Source: Mesorhizobium sp. M1C.F.Ca.ET.210.01.1.1
Lineage (GTDB): Bacteria > Pseudomonadota > Alphaproteobacteria > Rhizobiales > Rhizobiaceae
Length of the DNA: 64,000 bases
Direction: 5' to 3'
Assembly: GCF_004791585.1 (NCBI RefSeq)
Contig: NZ_SRUU01000028.1
Coordinates: forward strand, 28,913 to 92,912
Shown here: piece by piece, positions 1-8,482 of the stretch
Position numbering within the stretch: position 1 is the stretch's first letter
Layout of the letters: the number at the start of each line of letters is the position of its first letter
The notes under the pieces: model-generated
Database searches by the model: none
What the model saw: only the letters and a program-made list of their open reading frames with translations
Told to the model about the DNA's origin: nothing
Made by a program: the position numbers and the translations under genes

Positions 1-1
1 C

Positions 2-661
2 AGGATCATCGTCACCTCGGGGCCGACGCATGAGCCGATCGATCCTGTGCGCTACATCGCCAACCGCTCCTCCGGCAAGCAGGGCCATGCGATCGCGGCC
101 GCACTGGCGAAACTCGGCGCCGATGTCCGGCTCGTGTCCGGCCCGGTCAACATCGCCGACCCGGCCGGGGTCACGACCACGCATGTCGAAACCGCGGCCG
201 AGATGAAGGATGCGGTCGAAAACCTCTTGCCGGCGGACGCGGCGGTGTTCGTGGCCGCGGTCGCCGACTGGCGGACCGCGAACGCGGCCGGCGAGAAGAT
301 CAAGAAGGTGGCGGGTGAGGGGCCGCCCTCGCTCAAGATGGTCGAGAATCCTGACATCCTGGCCGGCGTCGGCCATCATTTGAAGCGGCCGGGTCTCGTC
401 GTCGGCTTCGCCGCCGAGACACAGGATCTCATCAGCAATGCCGAGGCGAAGCTGAAGAAAAAGGGCGCCGACTTCATCGTCGCCAACGACGTCTCGCATG
501 AGAGCGGCATCGGCCCGTCGGGCGTGATGGGCGGCGACCGCAACAAGGTCCGCATCGTCTCCAGGACCGGCGTCGAGGAATGGCCTGAGATGGGCAAGGA
601 CGAGGTGGCGGCGCGTCTCGCCGCCCTGATCGCCGAGCGGCTGCAGACAATTGTCGTCTGA
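2..661 (+). CDS. coaBC: CoaBC C-terminal (phosphopantothenate-cysteine ligase) part, 5'-truncated
   Basis: This is the C-terminal CoaB half of the bifunctional phosphopantothenoylcysteine decarboxylase/synthetase of coenzyme A synthesis. CoaB joins cysteine to 4'-phosphopantothenate using CTP. The reading frame is open from base 2, before the first possible internal start (GTG at 47), so the gene begins outside the window. Visible CoaB signatures are TSGPTHEPIDPVRYI followed by NRSSGKQG at the start, ENPDIL and VGFAAET in the middle, and KKKGADFIVAND towards the end, where the CTP-site lysines lie. The stop is TGA. The decarboxylase half (CoaC) should lie just upstream of the window edge. The next gene is convergent, so nothing here suggests cotranscription downstream. 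Confidence 0.95.
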   Translation, partial: RIIVTSGPTHEPIDPVRYIANRSSGKQGHAIAAALAKLGADVRLVSGPVNIADPAGVTTTHVETAAEMKDAVENLLPADAAVFVAAVADWRTANAAGEKIKKVAGEGPPSLKMVENPDILAGVGHHLKRPGLVVGFAAETQDLISNAEAKLKKKGADFIVANDVSHESGIGPSGVMGGDRNKVRIVSRTGVEEWPEMGKDEVAARLAALIAERLQTIVV

Positions 662-671
662 TCGTTGCGGC

Positions 672-1037
672 TCAGGCTTCCTCAAAGAGTTCGATGCAGT
701 TTCCGGAAGGGTCCTGGATCACGAGCTGGGAGCCGCCGGGACCGGTCCTGAGCGGGACCCGTATCTTGCAACCTGCTGCTTCGATATCCGCCAGCTTGGA
801 TCTCAAGTCTTCGGTGAGGACGACTATTCTGTTCCAGCCCCCCGGCGAAGGCGTCTCGCCCTCGACTGTCGGTTGTGCGGCCGATGAACGTGGACCGGCA
901 AGCCAGAGCGTCAGCTCGCCGCGCCTGACGATGGCCATTGCCGGCCCATATTGCGTTATCAGCTCGAATGCGAGGACGTCCCTGTAGAATTCGATCGCTT
1001 CCTGAACGTCTCGGACAAAGTACCTTACGGCGGACAT
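672..1037 (-). CDS. VOC (glyoxalase/bleomycin-resistance fold) family protein
   Basis: A 121-residue single-domain protein of the vicinal oxygen chelate superfamily. The N-terminal half has the beta-alpha-beta pattern VRDVQEAIEFYRDVLAFEL. The C-terminal half ends in IQDPSGNCIELFEE, the usual last strand with a metal-ligand Glu. Length matches stand-alone VOC proteins, which form dimers. An AAGGAGG Shine-Dalgarno sequence lies six bases before the ATG. It is convergent with coaBC and starts about 80 bases past the end of the MFS gene on the same strand. The substrate cannot be read from sequence; lactoylglutathione lyase, a dioxygenase or a resistance protein are all possible, so only the superfamily is called. 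Confidence 0.85.
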   Translation of the reverse strand: MSAVRYFVRDVQEAIEFYRDVLAFELITQYGPAMAIVRRGELTLWLAGPRSSAAQPTVEGETPSPGGWNRIVVLTEDLRSKLADIEAAGCKIRVPLRTGPGGSQLVIQDPSGNCIELFEEA

Positions 1038-1119
1038 CGGCCCTCCTTGCTCGGCTGCGGGATCGCTTTCGACACTATACCGGATGTGTTCGAAGCGAAG
1101 CAGCCTGACCGTGCCGATG

Positions 1120-2568
1120 TCAGCCGATTGCTTCGAGGGGGCGATCAGCCGGCCCCCAGATCCTCAAAGCCCCGATACAACCGACAATCCCGAGCGGCAC
1201 GAAGGCGAGGAACAGCCAGCCGGCGACATCCGCGGCGGCTTCGCGGTTGAGACCTTCCGAGAAGCCGCTGGCGTTGGCCACGATGCCGGCAAGCGCCGCG
1301 CCCACCGCGTACCCGATGCGCTGCATGGTCGGCACGGCGGCCGAGGCGATCGTCTGCTCGCCGTCGCGGGCCGAAGCGACGATGACGCGCGTGAGGAACG
1401 GCCAGCAAACGCCGAAGCCGCCGCCCTGCAGCAGGGCGCAGAGCAGGATCAGCGGGATCGATCCCACAGGAATCGCATAGGCAAAGCCGGCGAGACCGGA
1501 GGCGATCATCAGCGCGCCAATGACGATGATCATGCGTTCACGCTCCAACGGCGCATTGGCGATGAGGATCGACAGGATCGACCAGGCGATCGATTCGGCG
1601 GCGATGATGTAGCCAGTGGTCAGTATCGGAATGTCGTGCAGCTCGGTCAGGAGCAGTGGCCCGTAGATGGTGAAGGTGCAGGTGGCCACCGAGAACGCCG
1701 CGACCATGGTCATGCCGCTGCCAAGCGGCGAGCGCCATGAGAACAATGGCGACGGGAAGAGGCGCGAGCGGGGCCTGAGAGCGTCGATGCGGAAGAACAG
1801 CGCCAGGCCGATCAGGCCGAGGGCCAGGAGCAGCGACGAACGCAACAGGGCAACATTGATGCCGGCAGCGGCGATCAGCACGACGCTGACGGCGAGGCAG
1901 GCGAGCGCTGGATAGGGAAAGGGCGGCGCCGTGCCGCCGACTGCCTGCGGCTTCGTTGCCTCGGGCGTGTCGAGTACGATGAAGCTCGCCAACGCCATCG
2001 CCGCGCCGCCGAACGTGAAGGCGCCGAAGGCCCAGCGCCACGACAGGAACTCGGTCATGAGCGCGCCGAGCATCGGCCCGCTGAAGGCGGCGACGCCCCA
2101 GATCGCCGACATGATGCCGAAGAGCAGCGGCCAGATGTTGCGTTGAAACAGGCGCTCGACCGAGACGAAGGCGAGCGACACGAGCGCGCCGCCGCCAAGT
2201 CCCTCGACTAGGCGCCCGACAAGGAACAGCGGCATGGCAGGGGCCGTGGCGCAGATCAGCGCGCCCGCCGCGTAGAGCAGGGCGGCGACCATCATGTTGG
2301 AGCGCAGCGCGACATAGCTGACCAGCCGGCCGGCCGCGGCACCCGCGACAATGGCGCCGAGCTCGTAGACCGCCAGCGACCAGCCAACCAGCTGCACGCC
2401 CGCCAGCTCGCCGACCATGGCCGGCATCACCGTCGCCACCATCGTCTCGTTGGTGGCATGCAGCAGGATGCCGAGGCTGATAAAGCAGAAGCGCGCCAGA
2501 TCGCCGCTCGCCCATAGCGCCCGCCAGTCCACTTTGTTGCTGACCTTGTTGCTGCCTGCTGCCGTCAC
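1120..2568 (-). CDS. MFS transporter, drug/metabolite efflux type
   Basis: A polytopic membrane protein of 482 residues with many long hydrophobic segments and the MFS layout. The first helix region is followed by GILLHATNETMVATVMPAMV, resembling the start of drug:proton antiporters, then a conserved glycine-rich stretch around PLFLVGRLVEGLGGGALVSL. The frame stays open a further 50 codons upstream, but I chose the GTG at 2568. It has an AGGGAG ribosome-binding site six bases upstream, and the extra N-terminal residues look non-homologous and lack a membrane segment. Length suggests 12 to 14 helices. Substrate unknown; proton-coupled efflux is the family default. Confidence 0.85.
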   Translation of the reverse strand: MTAAGSNKVSNKVDWRALWASGDLARFCFISLGILLHATNETMVATVMPAMVGELAGVQLVGWSLAVYELGAIVAGAAAGRLVSYVALRSNMMVAALLYAAGALICATAPAMPLFLVGRLVEGLGGGALVSLAFVSVERLFQRNIWPLLFGIMSAIWGVAAFSGPMLGALMTEFLSWRWAFGAFTFGGAAMALASFIVLDTPEATKPQAVGGTAPPFPYPALACLAVSVVLIAAAGINVALLRSSLLLALGLIGLALFFRIDALRPRSRLFPSPLFSWRSPLGSGMTMVAAFSVATCTFTIYGPLLLTELHDIPILTTGYIIAAESIAWSILSILIANAPLERERMIIVIGALMIASGLAGFAYAIPVGSIPLILLCALLQGGGFGVCWPFLTRVIVASARDGEQTIASAAVPTMQRIGYAVGAALAGIVANASGFSEGLNREAAADVAGWLFLAFVPLGIVGCIGALRIWGPADRPLEAIG

Positions 2569-2736
2569 GTCGATCTCCCTGATGCCATTCGCAGCCTCAT
2601 CCGCTTTTCGAACGAAGCGCCAGATCCAGTTCGGCAGGGCTTGTAGAACCTCAAGGGCAGTTGAGCTCAAGAGGCTTTCTTCAGCGATCTCCGACTGGGC
2701 AGAGGCGCGAATGCACACAGGCGGTCAGGGCGCCAA

Positions 2737-2771
2737 AAGGAATGCGGCCCGGAACGAGTGTCCCGGGCCGC
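2737..2771 (-). terminator. Rho-independent terminator after the DUF992 gene
   Basis: A perfect 9-bp inverted repeat (2744-2752 with 2763-2771, arm GCGGCCCGG) closes a 10-base loop. Read on the minus strand, the stem is followed by ATTCCTTTT. It sits between the stop of the DUF992 gene and the MFS gene, so it would end the DUF992 transcript. Confidence 0.65.
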
Positions 2772-2804
2772 ATCGGTCTACTTAGAACGACTGATTGAAA
2801 GGCT

Positions 2805-3278
2805 TCACTTGTAGGAGTGGACGAGATCCAGCGAGGCCACCGCGACGGCCAGATTGACGCCGGTCTGTGCCTGGACGCTGAGCGGCTCGAGCATGAAGGC
2901 GCCGTTCAGGCCGCCGACCAGGAGATTGGCGCCGCCGCCGGTCACGACGCTCGCCTCGGCGTTGACGCCGTAGTAGCTGCCGGCAAGATCGCCCGCATCA
3001 TGGCTGCGCGTGGCGGCAAGCACCGCCCAGACCAGCTGGCCCTGGTGCGTCTGGCCGACATCGACGCCGAGCTTGGAGATCATCCCGGTGTACTGCTCGG
3101 ACGGCCCATGATGATAGGGACGGAAGGTGCAGGACACGCCCTTGTTTGAGGCTATGACATAGCCGACGCCGCCGTCGATGGTGCAGTCCAGCGTACCGAG
3201 TCGGAGCACGCCGGCGCTGACGGGGGAGGCGAGGACCGTGGTGGCAAGCGCCGCGGCACAAACAAGCTTGTTGATCAT
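2805..3278 (-). CDS. DUF992 domain secreted/periplasmic protein
   Basis: A 157-residue protein with a clear Sec signal peptide: positive MINK start, hydrophobic AAALATTVLA, and a likely cleavage after VSA or SAG near residue 22. The mature part has the DUF992 pattern: VLRLGTLDCTIDGG at the start, SNKGVSCTFRP, a central GVDVGQTHQGQLVWAV, and a glycine-rich GGGANLLVGGL near the end. DUF992 proteins are common in Rhizobiales and have no known function. The AGGGACC just upstream of the ATG serves as ribosome-binding site, and a strong terminator follows the gene, so it is probably a single-gene unit. Confidence 0.9.
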   Translation of the reverse strand: MINKLVCAAALATTVLASPVSAGVLRLGTLDCTIDGGVGYVIASNKGVSCTFRPYHHGPSEQYTGMISKLGVDVGQTHQGQLVWAVLAATRSHDAGDLAGSYYGVNAEASVVTGGGANLLVGGLNGAFMLEPLSVQAQTGVNLAVAVASLDLVHSYK

Positions 3279-3494
3279 CGGGGAGGTCCCTTTCGCAAAA
3301 TTCGAAAACTAGCCTCGATTTAACGATCGAGGTGCGCGGAGCGTTCCGCCCAAAACTTGGCGCGAACATGGCAATCGCAGGCGCATTGCGCCCCGCGGTT
3401 AACGGACCGCTATCGGCGTGCCAGAACGGCAACGCTACCCGGCAGTGGTATCACCAAGCGAAAGTCGCGCAACGCGCGGGGGCGCCAGCGCCGA

Positions 3495-4346
3495 TCAGCT
3501 GGCGCCGGTGGAGGTGCGGGATAGGCCGTCCTTGGCCGGCTGGTAGTTCGGATTGAGGTGGATCGCCTCGCGGTAGGACTTGGCCGCCCTCACCTTGTCG
3601 CCGCGGCGCTCATAGATGAGCGCCTGATTGGCCCAGGCCTCGGCATTCTTGCCATCGAGCTTGATGGCCATGTTGAAGTCGGCGAAGGCGTTGTCCTCGT
3701 CGCCCGTCGCCAGATAGGAGAGGCCGCGGCCGTTGTAGGGCTCAGCGGCGTCCGGCGCCAGCGAGATCGCGGTCGAGAAGTCCTCGATGGCGAATTTGTG
3801 CTGGCCCTGGCTCTGATAGATCAGGCCGCGATTGTGGTAGGCGCGGGCGTCGGTCGTGTCGAGCTGGATCGCCTTCTGGAAATCGTTGAAGGCATCCTGG
3901 GTGCGGCCCGCCTTGCGGTACAGATTGCCGCGGCCGATATAGGCGGCGTCGTAATTGGCGTTGATCTGGATCGAGCGGTTGTAGTCGGCAAGCGCCGCCT
4001 GCTGGTCGCCGAGAAAACGCTGGATCAGCGCCCGGTTCGAATAGGCCTGGTAGAAGTTCGGATTGAGCTGGATGGCGGTGTCGAAATCCTTGAGCGCCGC
4101 CTGGTACTGGCCGCCGCGGCCATAGGCCGAACCGCGCACATTGTAGCCCTCGGGGTCCTGGGGATTGCGCTGGATGACCGCCGACAGCGAGGAGATGTTC
4201 TCGCTCGAGCCTTGCGCCTTGTCGACGTTGTTGAACTCGCCCGTCGGCGCCGTCTGGCATGCTGCAAGCGTCAGGCCCGAAAGCAGGGCCGCCGTCAGGG
4301 CGAAGCCGCGAAAAGCGGTTCTGCGCTCCACGGAAATTGCGTTCAT
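3495..4346 (-). CDS. TPR-repeat lipoprotein (NlpI-like)
   Basis: A 283-residue protein with a lipoprotein signal: ALTAALLSGLTLAAC contains the lipobox LAAC, so the mature protein begins at a lipidated Cys near residue 30. The rest is about six tetratricopeptide repeats, recognisable as repeated units such as YQAALKDFDTAIQLNPNF and YDAAYIGRGNLYRKAGRTQD. The architecture resembles NlpI, an adaptor for envelope peptidoglycan enzymes, but orthology is not shown. I chose the ATG at 4346 because GAGGAC lies just before it; a longer in-frame start at 4433 would put 29 hydrophilic residues ahead of the signal. It probably acts as a protein-protein scaffold in the periplasm. Confidence 0.85.
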   Translation of the reverse strand: MNAISVERRTAFRGFALTAALLSGLTLAACQTAPTGEFNNVDKAQGSSENISSLSAVIQRNPQDPEGYNVRGSAYGRGGQYQAALKDFDTAIQLNPNFYQAYSNRALIQRFLGDQQAALADYNRSIQINANYDAAYIGRGNLYRKAGRTQDAFNDFQKAIQLDTTDARAYHNRGLIYQSQGQHKFAIEDFSTAISLAPDAAEPYNGRGLSYLATGDEDNAFADFNMAIKLDGKNAEAWANQALIYERRGDKVRAAKSYREAIHLNPNYQPAKDGLSRTSTGAS

Positions 4347-4481
4347 TTTTGTCCTCACTGCCGCAGCGCCGTCAGTCCGTTCCCTCTCCGAACCGGCTCC
4401 CATGCATAAACAAAAAGGTGGCGGCGATTCCACATCGCGCCACCCTCGGTATCCTTCGAAAAGGACGAAAAATTGGCGTAA

Positions 4482-4745
4482 TCAGCGCGGCGAACGCGCA
4501 GCGCCAGCGGCGCCAGCCGGAGCCGGGCGCGGGGTCATCGGCAGCAGGCCTTCACGCTGGGCGCGCTTGCGGGCCAGCTTGCGGGCGCGGCGAACGGCTT
4601 CCGCCTTCTCGCGGGCGCGCTTCTCGGACGGCTTCTCGTAGTGACCGCGCATCTTCATTTCACGGAAAATGCCTTCGCGCTGCATCTTCTTCTTCAGCGC
4701 GCGAAGCGCCTGATCAACATTGTTGTCGCGGACGAGTACCTGCAC
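4482..4745 (-). CDS. rpsU: 30S ribosomal protein S21
   Basis: The protein begins MQVLVRDNNVDQALRALKKK and continues with the basic helix-rich body typical of S21. It has the longer alphaproteobacterial C-terminal tail, rich in Pro, Ala and Gly, for about 87 residues. S21 binds the small subunit near the 3' end of 16S rRNA and helps initiation. The frame extends upstream to an ATG at 4790, but the family starts at MQVLV, and the GTG at 4745 has an AGGA ribosome-binding site six bases upstream. It stands alone between the TPR gene and the SET gene. Confidence 0.96.
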   Translation of the reverse strand: MQVLVRDNNVDQALRALKKKMQREGIFREMKMRGHYEKPSEKRAREKAEAVRRARKLARKRAQREGLLPMTPRPAPAGAAGAARSPR

Positions 4746-4923
4746 GTGCAATCCTGTCTTCGGGTTTGAAATCAACAGGCTAACGACCATAGCCGCTATG
4801 CCTCCGCGGCGGGTTGCACCGCGAATTGTGGCGGCTGATAGCAGAATCAGGCCGTCCTGTCCACCGTTGATTGCAGGAAACCGCGATCAAAAACCGAAGC
4901 GCCGGGTCTCGCCTGCCCGGGCT

Positions 4924-5310
4924 TTAGGCCGTCGCCAGATGGAGACGGGCGAAATCCTCAAAGAACTCGCCGTAGTCGCAGGTGATTTCCTCGCCGGCGG
5001 CGATGTCCCGGGTCGCGGTGGCACCGCCATATTGGGAGAAATCCGTGTTCGGCCGCTCGGCATGGTTCATGAAGCGGCCATTGTCGACCTCATAGACCAT
5101 GAAGCCGGGCTTGTCCGGGCTCGGATAGGCATAGCGGTCGAGCAATTCCTTGAGATGCGGCGGCGCCGCCTCGTATTTCTCCATCGGGATCAGCCGGTCG
5201 AAATCCGGGTCGAGCCGCCAGATCGACGCACCCTTCCTGATCGGCTCGGCGGCGAATACGCCAACGCCTTCGATAGCGCTCTGGGCGACATAGGTTCTGA
5301 TCAGCAGCAT
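4924..5310 (-). CDS. SET domain-containing protein
   Basis: A 128-residue protein made almost entirely of a SET domain. It starts with the SET-I type strand AIEGVGVFAAEPIRKG. It then has the cofactor-binding NGRFMNHAERPNT, equivalent to the NHS/C motif, and ends with ITCDYGEF, the YGE-type motif that forms the lysine channel. SET proteins transfer a methyl group from S-adenosylmethionine to lysine, but bacterial substrates are rarely known. There is no post-SET cysteine cluster. The start is the ATG at 5310. The frame stays open further upstream, but that part overlaps the neighbouring SDR gene in another frame and is not coding. Confidence 0.85.
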   Translation of the reverse strand: MLLIRTYVAQSAIEGVGVFAAEPIRKGASIWRLDPDFDRLIPMEKYEAAPPHLKELLDRYAYPSPDKPGFMVYEVDNGRFMNHAERPNTDFSQYGGATATRDIAAGEEITCDYGEFFEDFARLHLATA

Positions 5311-5420
5311 GGTTCCGGTCCGTCTCCGACGGGAAAACCAAAATCGCCAAATCGAACCCGAAAGCAAGGTCGTGGTGAAAGATTTCACCGGATTGGCATG
5401 TTTCCCGTCCGTCGGACGGA

Positions 5421-6188
5421 TCACGTCCGATTGATCGAGACGCCACCGTCGGCAAACAGCGCCGTGCCGGTGGTGAAGCTCGAGGCGTCGGAGGCCAGGT
5501 AGAGCGCCGAGCGGGCGATCTCCTCCGGCTGCGCCATGCGCTTCAGCGCGTGGATGCCCTCGACGAAGGCGCGAGCCTCTGGCGTGGTGGTCGTAGCGCC
5601 AGGCGTGTCGGTGCCGCCGGGCAGCAGCGCGTTGACACGCAGTCCCTTCGGACCGTACTCGGCTGCCAGCACCTGCGTCAGCCCGATCAGGCCCGCCTTG
5701 GCCGCGGCATAGGCCGCCATGCCCGGCATCCCGGCGGTGTAGCCGACGAAGCTCGAGGTGAAGATCAGCGACCCGCCGCCGCGCTTGAGCATTGCGGGTA
5801 TCTGGTGCCTGGCGGCGAGATAGGCGCTGGTCAGGTTGGTGTCCATCGTCTCGTGCCAAGTCGCCGGCGCCATCTCGGGCAGAGGCGCCATGAAGCCGAC
5901 GGCGCCGGCATTGTTGAAGGCGATGTCTAGGCCGCCGAACCTCGCGACGGCGAGCTCGACCAGGGCCTTGGCATAGGCTTCGTCCCTGACATCGCCGGCA
6001 AGTGCCGCCGCGGTGCCGCCGGCCGCCTCGATTTCGGTGACGAGGGCGTCGAGTTCAGCCTGGCGGCGCGCCGCGACGACGAGGCTGGCACCGTGCTCGG
6101 CGAACAGCTTGGCGGTGGCGCGGCCGATGCCGGAACTGGCGCCGGTGACGATGGCAATCTTGGCTGTGAGTGCGAACATTTTCGTCAT
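5421..6188 (-). CDS. SDR family oxidoreductase (3-ketoacyl reductase-like)
   Basis: A classical short-chain dehydrogenase/reductase of 255 residues. It has the cofactor motif TGASSGIG near residue 14, NNAGAVG for the central NNAG motif, the catalytic Ser in FTSSFVG, and the Tyr-Lys pair as YAAAKAG. It ends with LFADGGVSINRT, usual for FabG-like members. Two start codons three residues apart (6188 and 6179) share the AGAGGAAGG ribosome-binding region; the upstream one is used here. Substrate unknown. It is about 110 bases upstream of the SET gene on the same strand and might be cotranscribed with it. Confidence 0.88.
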   Translation of the reverse strand: MTKMFALTAKIAIVTGASSGIGRATAKLFAEHGASLVVAARRQAELDALVTEIEAAGGTAAALAGDVRDEAYAKALVELAVARFGGLDIAFNNAGAVGFMAPLPEMAPATWHETMDTNLTSAYLAARHQIPAMLKRGGGSLIFTSSFVGYTAGMPGMAAYAAAKAGLIGLTQVLAAEYGPKGLRVNALLPGGTDTPGATTTTPEARAFVEGIHALKRMAQPEEIARSALYLASDASSFTTGTALFADGGVSINRT

Positions 6189-6275
6189 CCTTCCTCTGTA
6201 CCGGGCTTGCCGGCGGTGGTCGCAAATGCTCATGGTTGCGACCACCCGAAAGCTGCGCAAGGCGCAAGGGCTCAA

Positions 6276-6647
6276 CTACTGTTTTAGAAGCCAACCGAGG
6301 CGATCGAGCGAAAATGCGTAGCTCACGACGATCAAGAGGGCGACGACGATGGCCGTGGTCTTGTATCCGGCCGCATGGAACCCGACCGCGCCACCGAACA
6401 GGATCACCAGTTCCAGCACCAGCCGCACCGCGCCAGGGATCGGAACCGGCGCACGCCCCGACCGGCTGGGATCGTTTGGAACCGCGAAGGGTCCCCACAG
6501 TGTCGCCGCGACGAGTGGCACGGCCGGCGCGGCGACCCAGCGCCAAACTTCGCCAGAAAGACCCCAGCCGGCTATGCCGAGGCCAAGCAAGGCGGCAAGC
6601 TCAAGAAAAAATCGCAATGTCAGATTCCACCCGGCGTTACCCAACAT
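6276..6647 (-). CDS. DUF2568 (YrdB-like) small membrane protein
   Basis: A 123-residue protein with about four hydrophobic helices (LTLRFFLELAALLGLGIAGW, a central AAPAVPLVAATLW, LVLELVILFGGAVGF and IVVALLIVVSYAFSL). The WGPFAVP and the Pro-rich connector before the third helix fit the DUF2568 family. No enzymatic motif is present and the role of the family is unknown. A GGGGG run serves as ribosome-binding site. It lies upstream of the SDR gene on the same strand and diverges from soxB. Confidence 0.75.
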   Translation of the reverse strand: MLGNAGWNLTLRFFLELAALLGLGIAGWGLSGEVWRWVAAPAVPLVAATLWGPFAVPNDPSRSGRAPVPIPGAVRLVLELVILFGGAVGFHAAGYKTTAIVVALLIVVSYAFSLDRLGWLLKQ

Positions 6648-6722
6648 CGTCCCCCGAATTGTTGGACGTCAGCGATAGTGGTCGAAGACAGCCCCATCAA
6701 CCAGCCCGGGTACCTCTTTTTC

Positions 6723-6752
6723 GCGACGGCGCAAAACGGCAAGCGCCGTCGC
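6723..6752. promoter_or_regulatory. Perfect 10-bp inverted repeat in the divergent region before soxB
   Basis: The arms GCGACGGCGC and GCGCCGTCGC are separated by ten bases, in the 204-base gap between the divergent DUF2568 gene and soxB. No T-run follows on either strand, so it does not look like a terminator. It could be an operator for control of the sarcosine genes; no regulator gene is adjacent, so this is a structural observation only. Confidence 0.35.
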
Positions 6753-6851
6753 AAACAGTGCAAGGATGGCGGCGCGGTTTCGCTAGTGATACACCTCGCG
6801 CGCCGGGAAGGCCCCGGCCGATATCCGCGATTTTTTGGGCGAGGCTGGAAC

Positions 6852-8105
6852 GTGAAGAAATACTCGGTATTCGCCATTGCCCGCGAGGCCATGCGCGGCC
6901 ACAAGGGCTGGGAAGAGCAGTGGACCTCGCCGGAGCCGAAGAAGGAATACGACGTCATCATCGTCGGCGCCGGTGGCCACGGCCTGGCCACCGCCTATTA
7001 TCTGGCGACCGAGCACGGCATCACCAATGTCGCTGTGCTGGAAAAGGGGTGGCTCGGCGGCGGCAACACCGGCCGCAACACCACGATCATCCGCTCCAAC
7101 TATCTCTATGACGAGAGCGCCGGCATCTACGACCATGCACTGAAGCTGTGGGACGGGCTCAGCCAGGAGCTCAACTACAACGTCATGTATTCGGCGCGCG
7201 GCGTCATGATGCTCGCGCACAACGTCCACGACGTCCAGGTGTTCAAGCGCCACATCCATGCCAACCGGCTCAACGGCATCGACAATGAATGGCTGACGCC
7301 GGAGCAGGCGAAGGAATTCTGCCCGCCGCTCAACATCGCCAAGGAGGCGCGCTATCCGGTGATGGGCGCAGCGCTCCAGAGGCGCGGCGGCACGGCGCGC
7401 CACGATGCGGTTGCTTGGGGTTATGCCCGCGGCGCGTCGGCGCGCGGCGTGCATATCATCCAGAACTGCGAGGTCACCGGCATCAAGCGCGCGGCCAATG
7501 GCGCGGTCGCCGGCGTCGAGACGTCGCGCAGCTTTATCGGCGCCAAGAAGATCGGCGTCGTCGCCGCCGGCCATTCCTCGGTGATCATGAACATGGCCGG
7601 CGTGCGCATGCCGCTCGAAAGCTATCCGCTGCAGGCGTTGGTGTCGGAGCCGGTCAAGCCGGTGGTGCCCTGCGTGGTGATGTCGAACACAGTGCATGCC
7701 TACATCTCGCAGTCCGACAAGGGCGAGTTGGTCATCGGCGCCGGCACCGACCAGTATGTCTCCTATTCGCAGACCGGCGGCCTGCACATCCTGCAGCACA
7801 CGCTCGACGCCATCTGCGAGATGTTCCCGATCTTCACCCGCATGAAGATGCTGCGTTCCTGGGGCGGCATCGTCGATGTCACGCCCGACCGCTCGCCGAT
7901 CTTGGCCAAGACGCCGGTCAAGGGCCTGTATGTCAACTGCGGCTGGGGCACGGGCGGCTTCAAGGCGACACCGGGCTCGGGCAACGTCTTTGCCCACACC
8001 ATCGCCAGGGACGACCCGCATCCGATCAACGCGCCCTTCACCCTCGAGCGCTTCCGCACCGGACGTCTCATCGACGAGGCAGCGGCGGCGGCGGTGGCGC
8101 ACTGA
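6852..8105 (+). CDS. soxB: Sarcosine oxidase, beta subunit
   Basis: The beta subunit of heterotetrameric sarcosine oxidase. It carries the covalent FMN and a FAD site and oxidises sarcosine (N-methylglycine) to glycine, a C1 unit and H2O2. The start KKYSVFAIAREAMRGHKGWE and the Rossmann motif VIIVGAGGHGLATAYYLATE are hallmarks of SoxB. The C-terminal part WGGIVDVTPDRSPIL and CGWGTGGFKATPGSG is also typical. I chose the GTG at 6852, with GAGG seven bases upstream, because it gives 417 residues, the usual SoxB length; a long in-frame upstream extension has no homology. soxD follows after an 80-base gap. Confidence 0.96.
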   Translation: MKKYSVFAIAREAMRGHKGWEEQWTSPEPKKEYDVIIVGAGGHGLATAYYLATEHGITNVAVLEKGWLGGGNTGRNTTIIRSNYLYDESAGIYDHALKLWDGLSQELNYNVMYSARGVMMLAHNVHDVQVFKRHIHANRLNGIDNEWLTPEQAKEFCPPLNIAKEARYPVMGAALQRRGGTARHDAVAWGYARGASARGVHIIQNCEVTGIKRAANGAVAGVETSRSFIGAKKIGVVAAGHSSVIMNMAGVRMPLESYPLQALVSEPVKPVVPCVVMSNTVHAYISQSDKGELVIGAGTDQYVSYSQTGGLHILQHTLDAICEMFPIFTRMKMLRSWGGIVDVTPDRSPILAKTPVKGLYVNCGWGTGGFKATPGSGNVFAHTIARDDPHPINAPFTLERFRTGRLIDEAAAAAVAH

Positions 8106-8185
8106 TGGTGACGTTTGCCCAGAGGCTTTGCGATCAACCGGCCGGCGCCCGCGTCGGTCATGGCGAATTGTAGGATCGACCGAAA

Positions 8186-8482
8186 ATGCTTCTCATCCGC
8201 TGCCCCTATTGCGAGGAAGAGCGTCCGGAACTCGAGTTCCGCAATGCCGGCGAGGCGCATATCGTGCGCTCGGCCAACATTGCCGGCGAGAGCGAAGACG
8301 ATTTCGAGAAATACTTCTTCATCCGCGCGAACCCGAAAGGCGTCATCTATGAGCGCTGGCGGCATATTCATGGCTGCGCGCGCTTCTTCAACGCCGTGCG
8401 CGACACCGTCACCGACAAGTTCGTCATGACCTACAAGGCCGGCGAGCCGAAGCCCGCGAAGCTGCCTGGAGCCTCGAAATGA
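8186..8482 (+). CDS. soxD: Sarcosine oxidase, delta subunit
   Basis: The 98-residue delta subunit, a small zinc protein of the heterotetrameric enzyme. The N-terminal CPYCEEERPELEF and the later WRHIHGCARFFNAVRDT supply the Cys and His ligands expected for the zinc site. AGGA lies about nine bases upstream of the ATG. Its TGA overlaps the ATG of soxA by four bases, so the two subunits are translationally coupled. The 80-base gap from soxB is wider than the junctions that follow. Confidence 0.95.
   Translation: MLLIRCPYCEEERPELEFRNAGEAHIVRSANIAGESEDDFEKYFFIRANPKGVIYERWRHIHGCARFFNAVRDTVTDKFVMTYKAGEPKPAKLPGASK

Noticed and set aside
5311..5859. Upstream extension of the SET protein frame
   Set aside because: It lies inside the SDR gene in another frame and has no recognisable domain.
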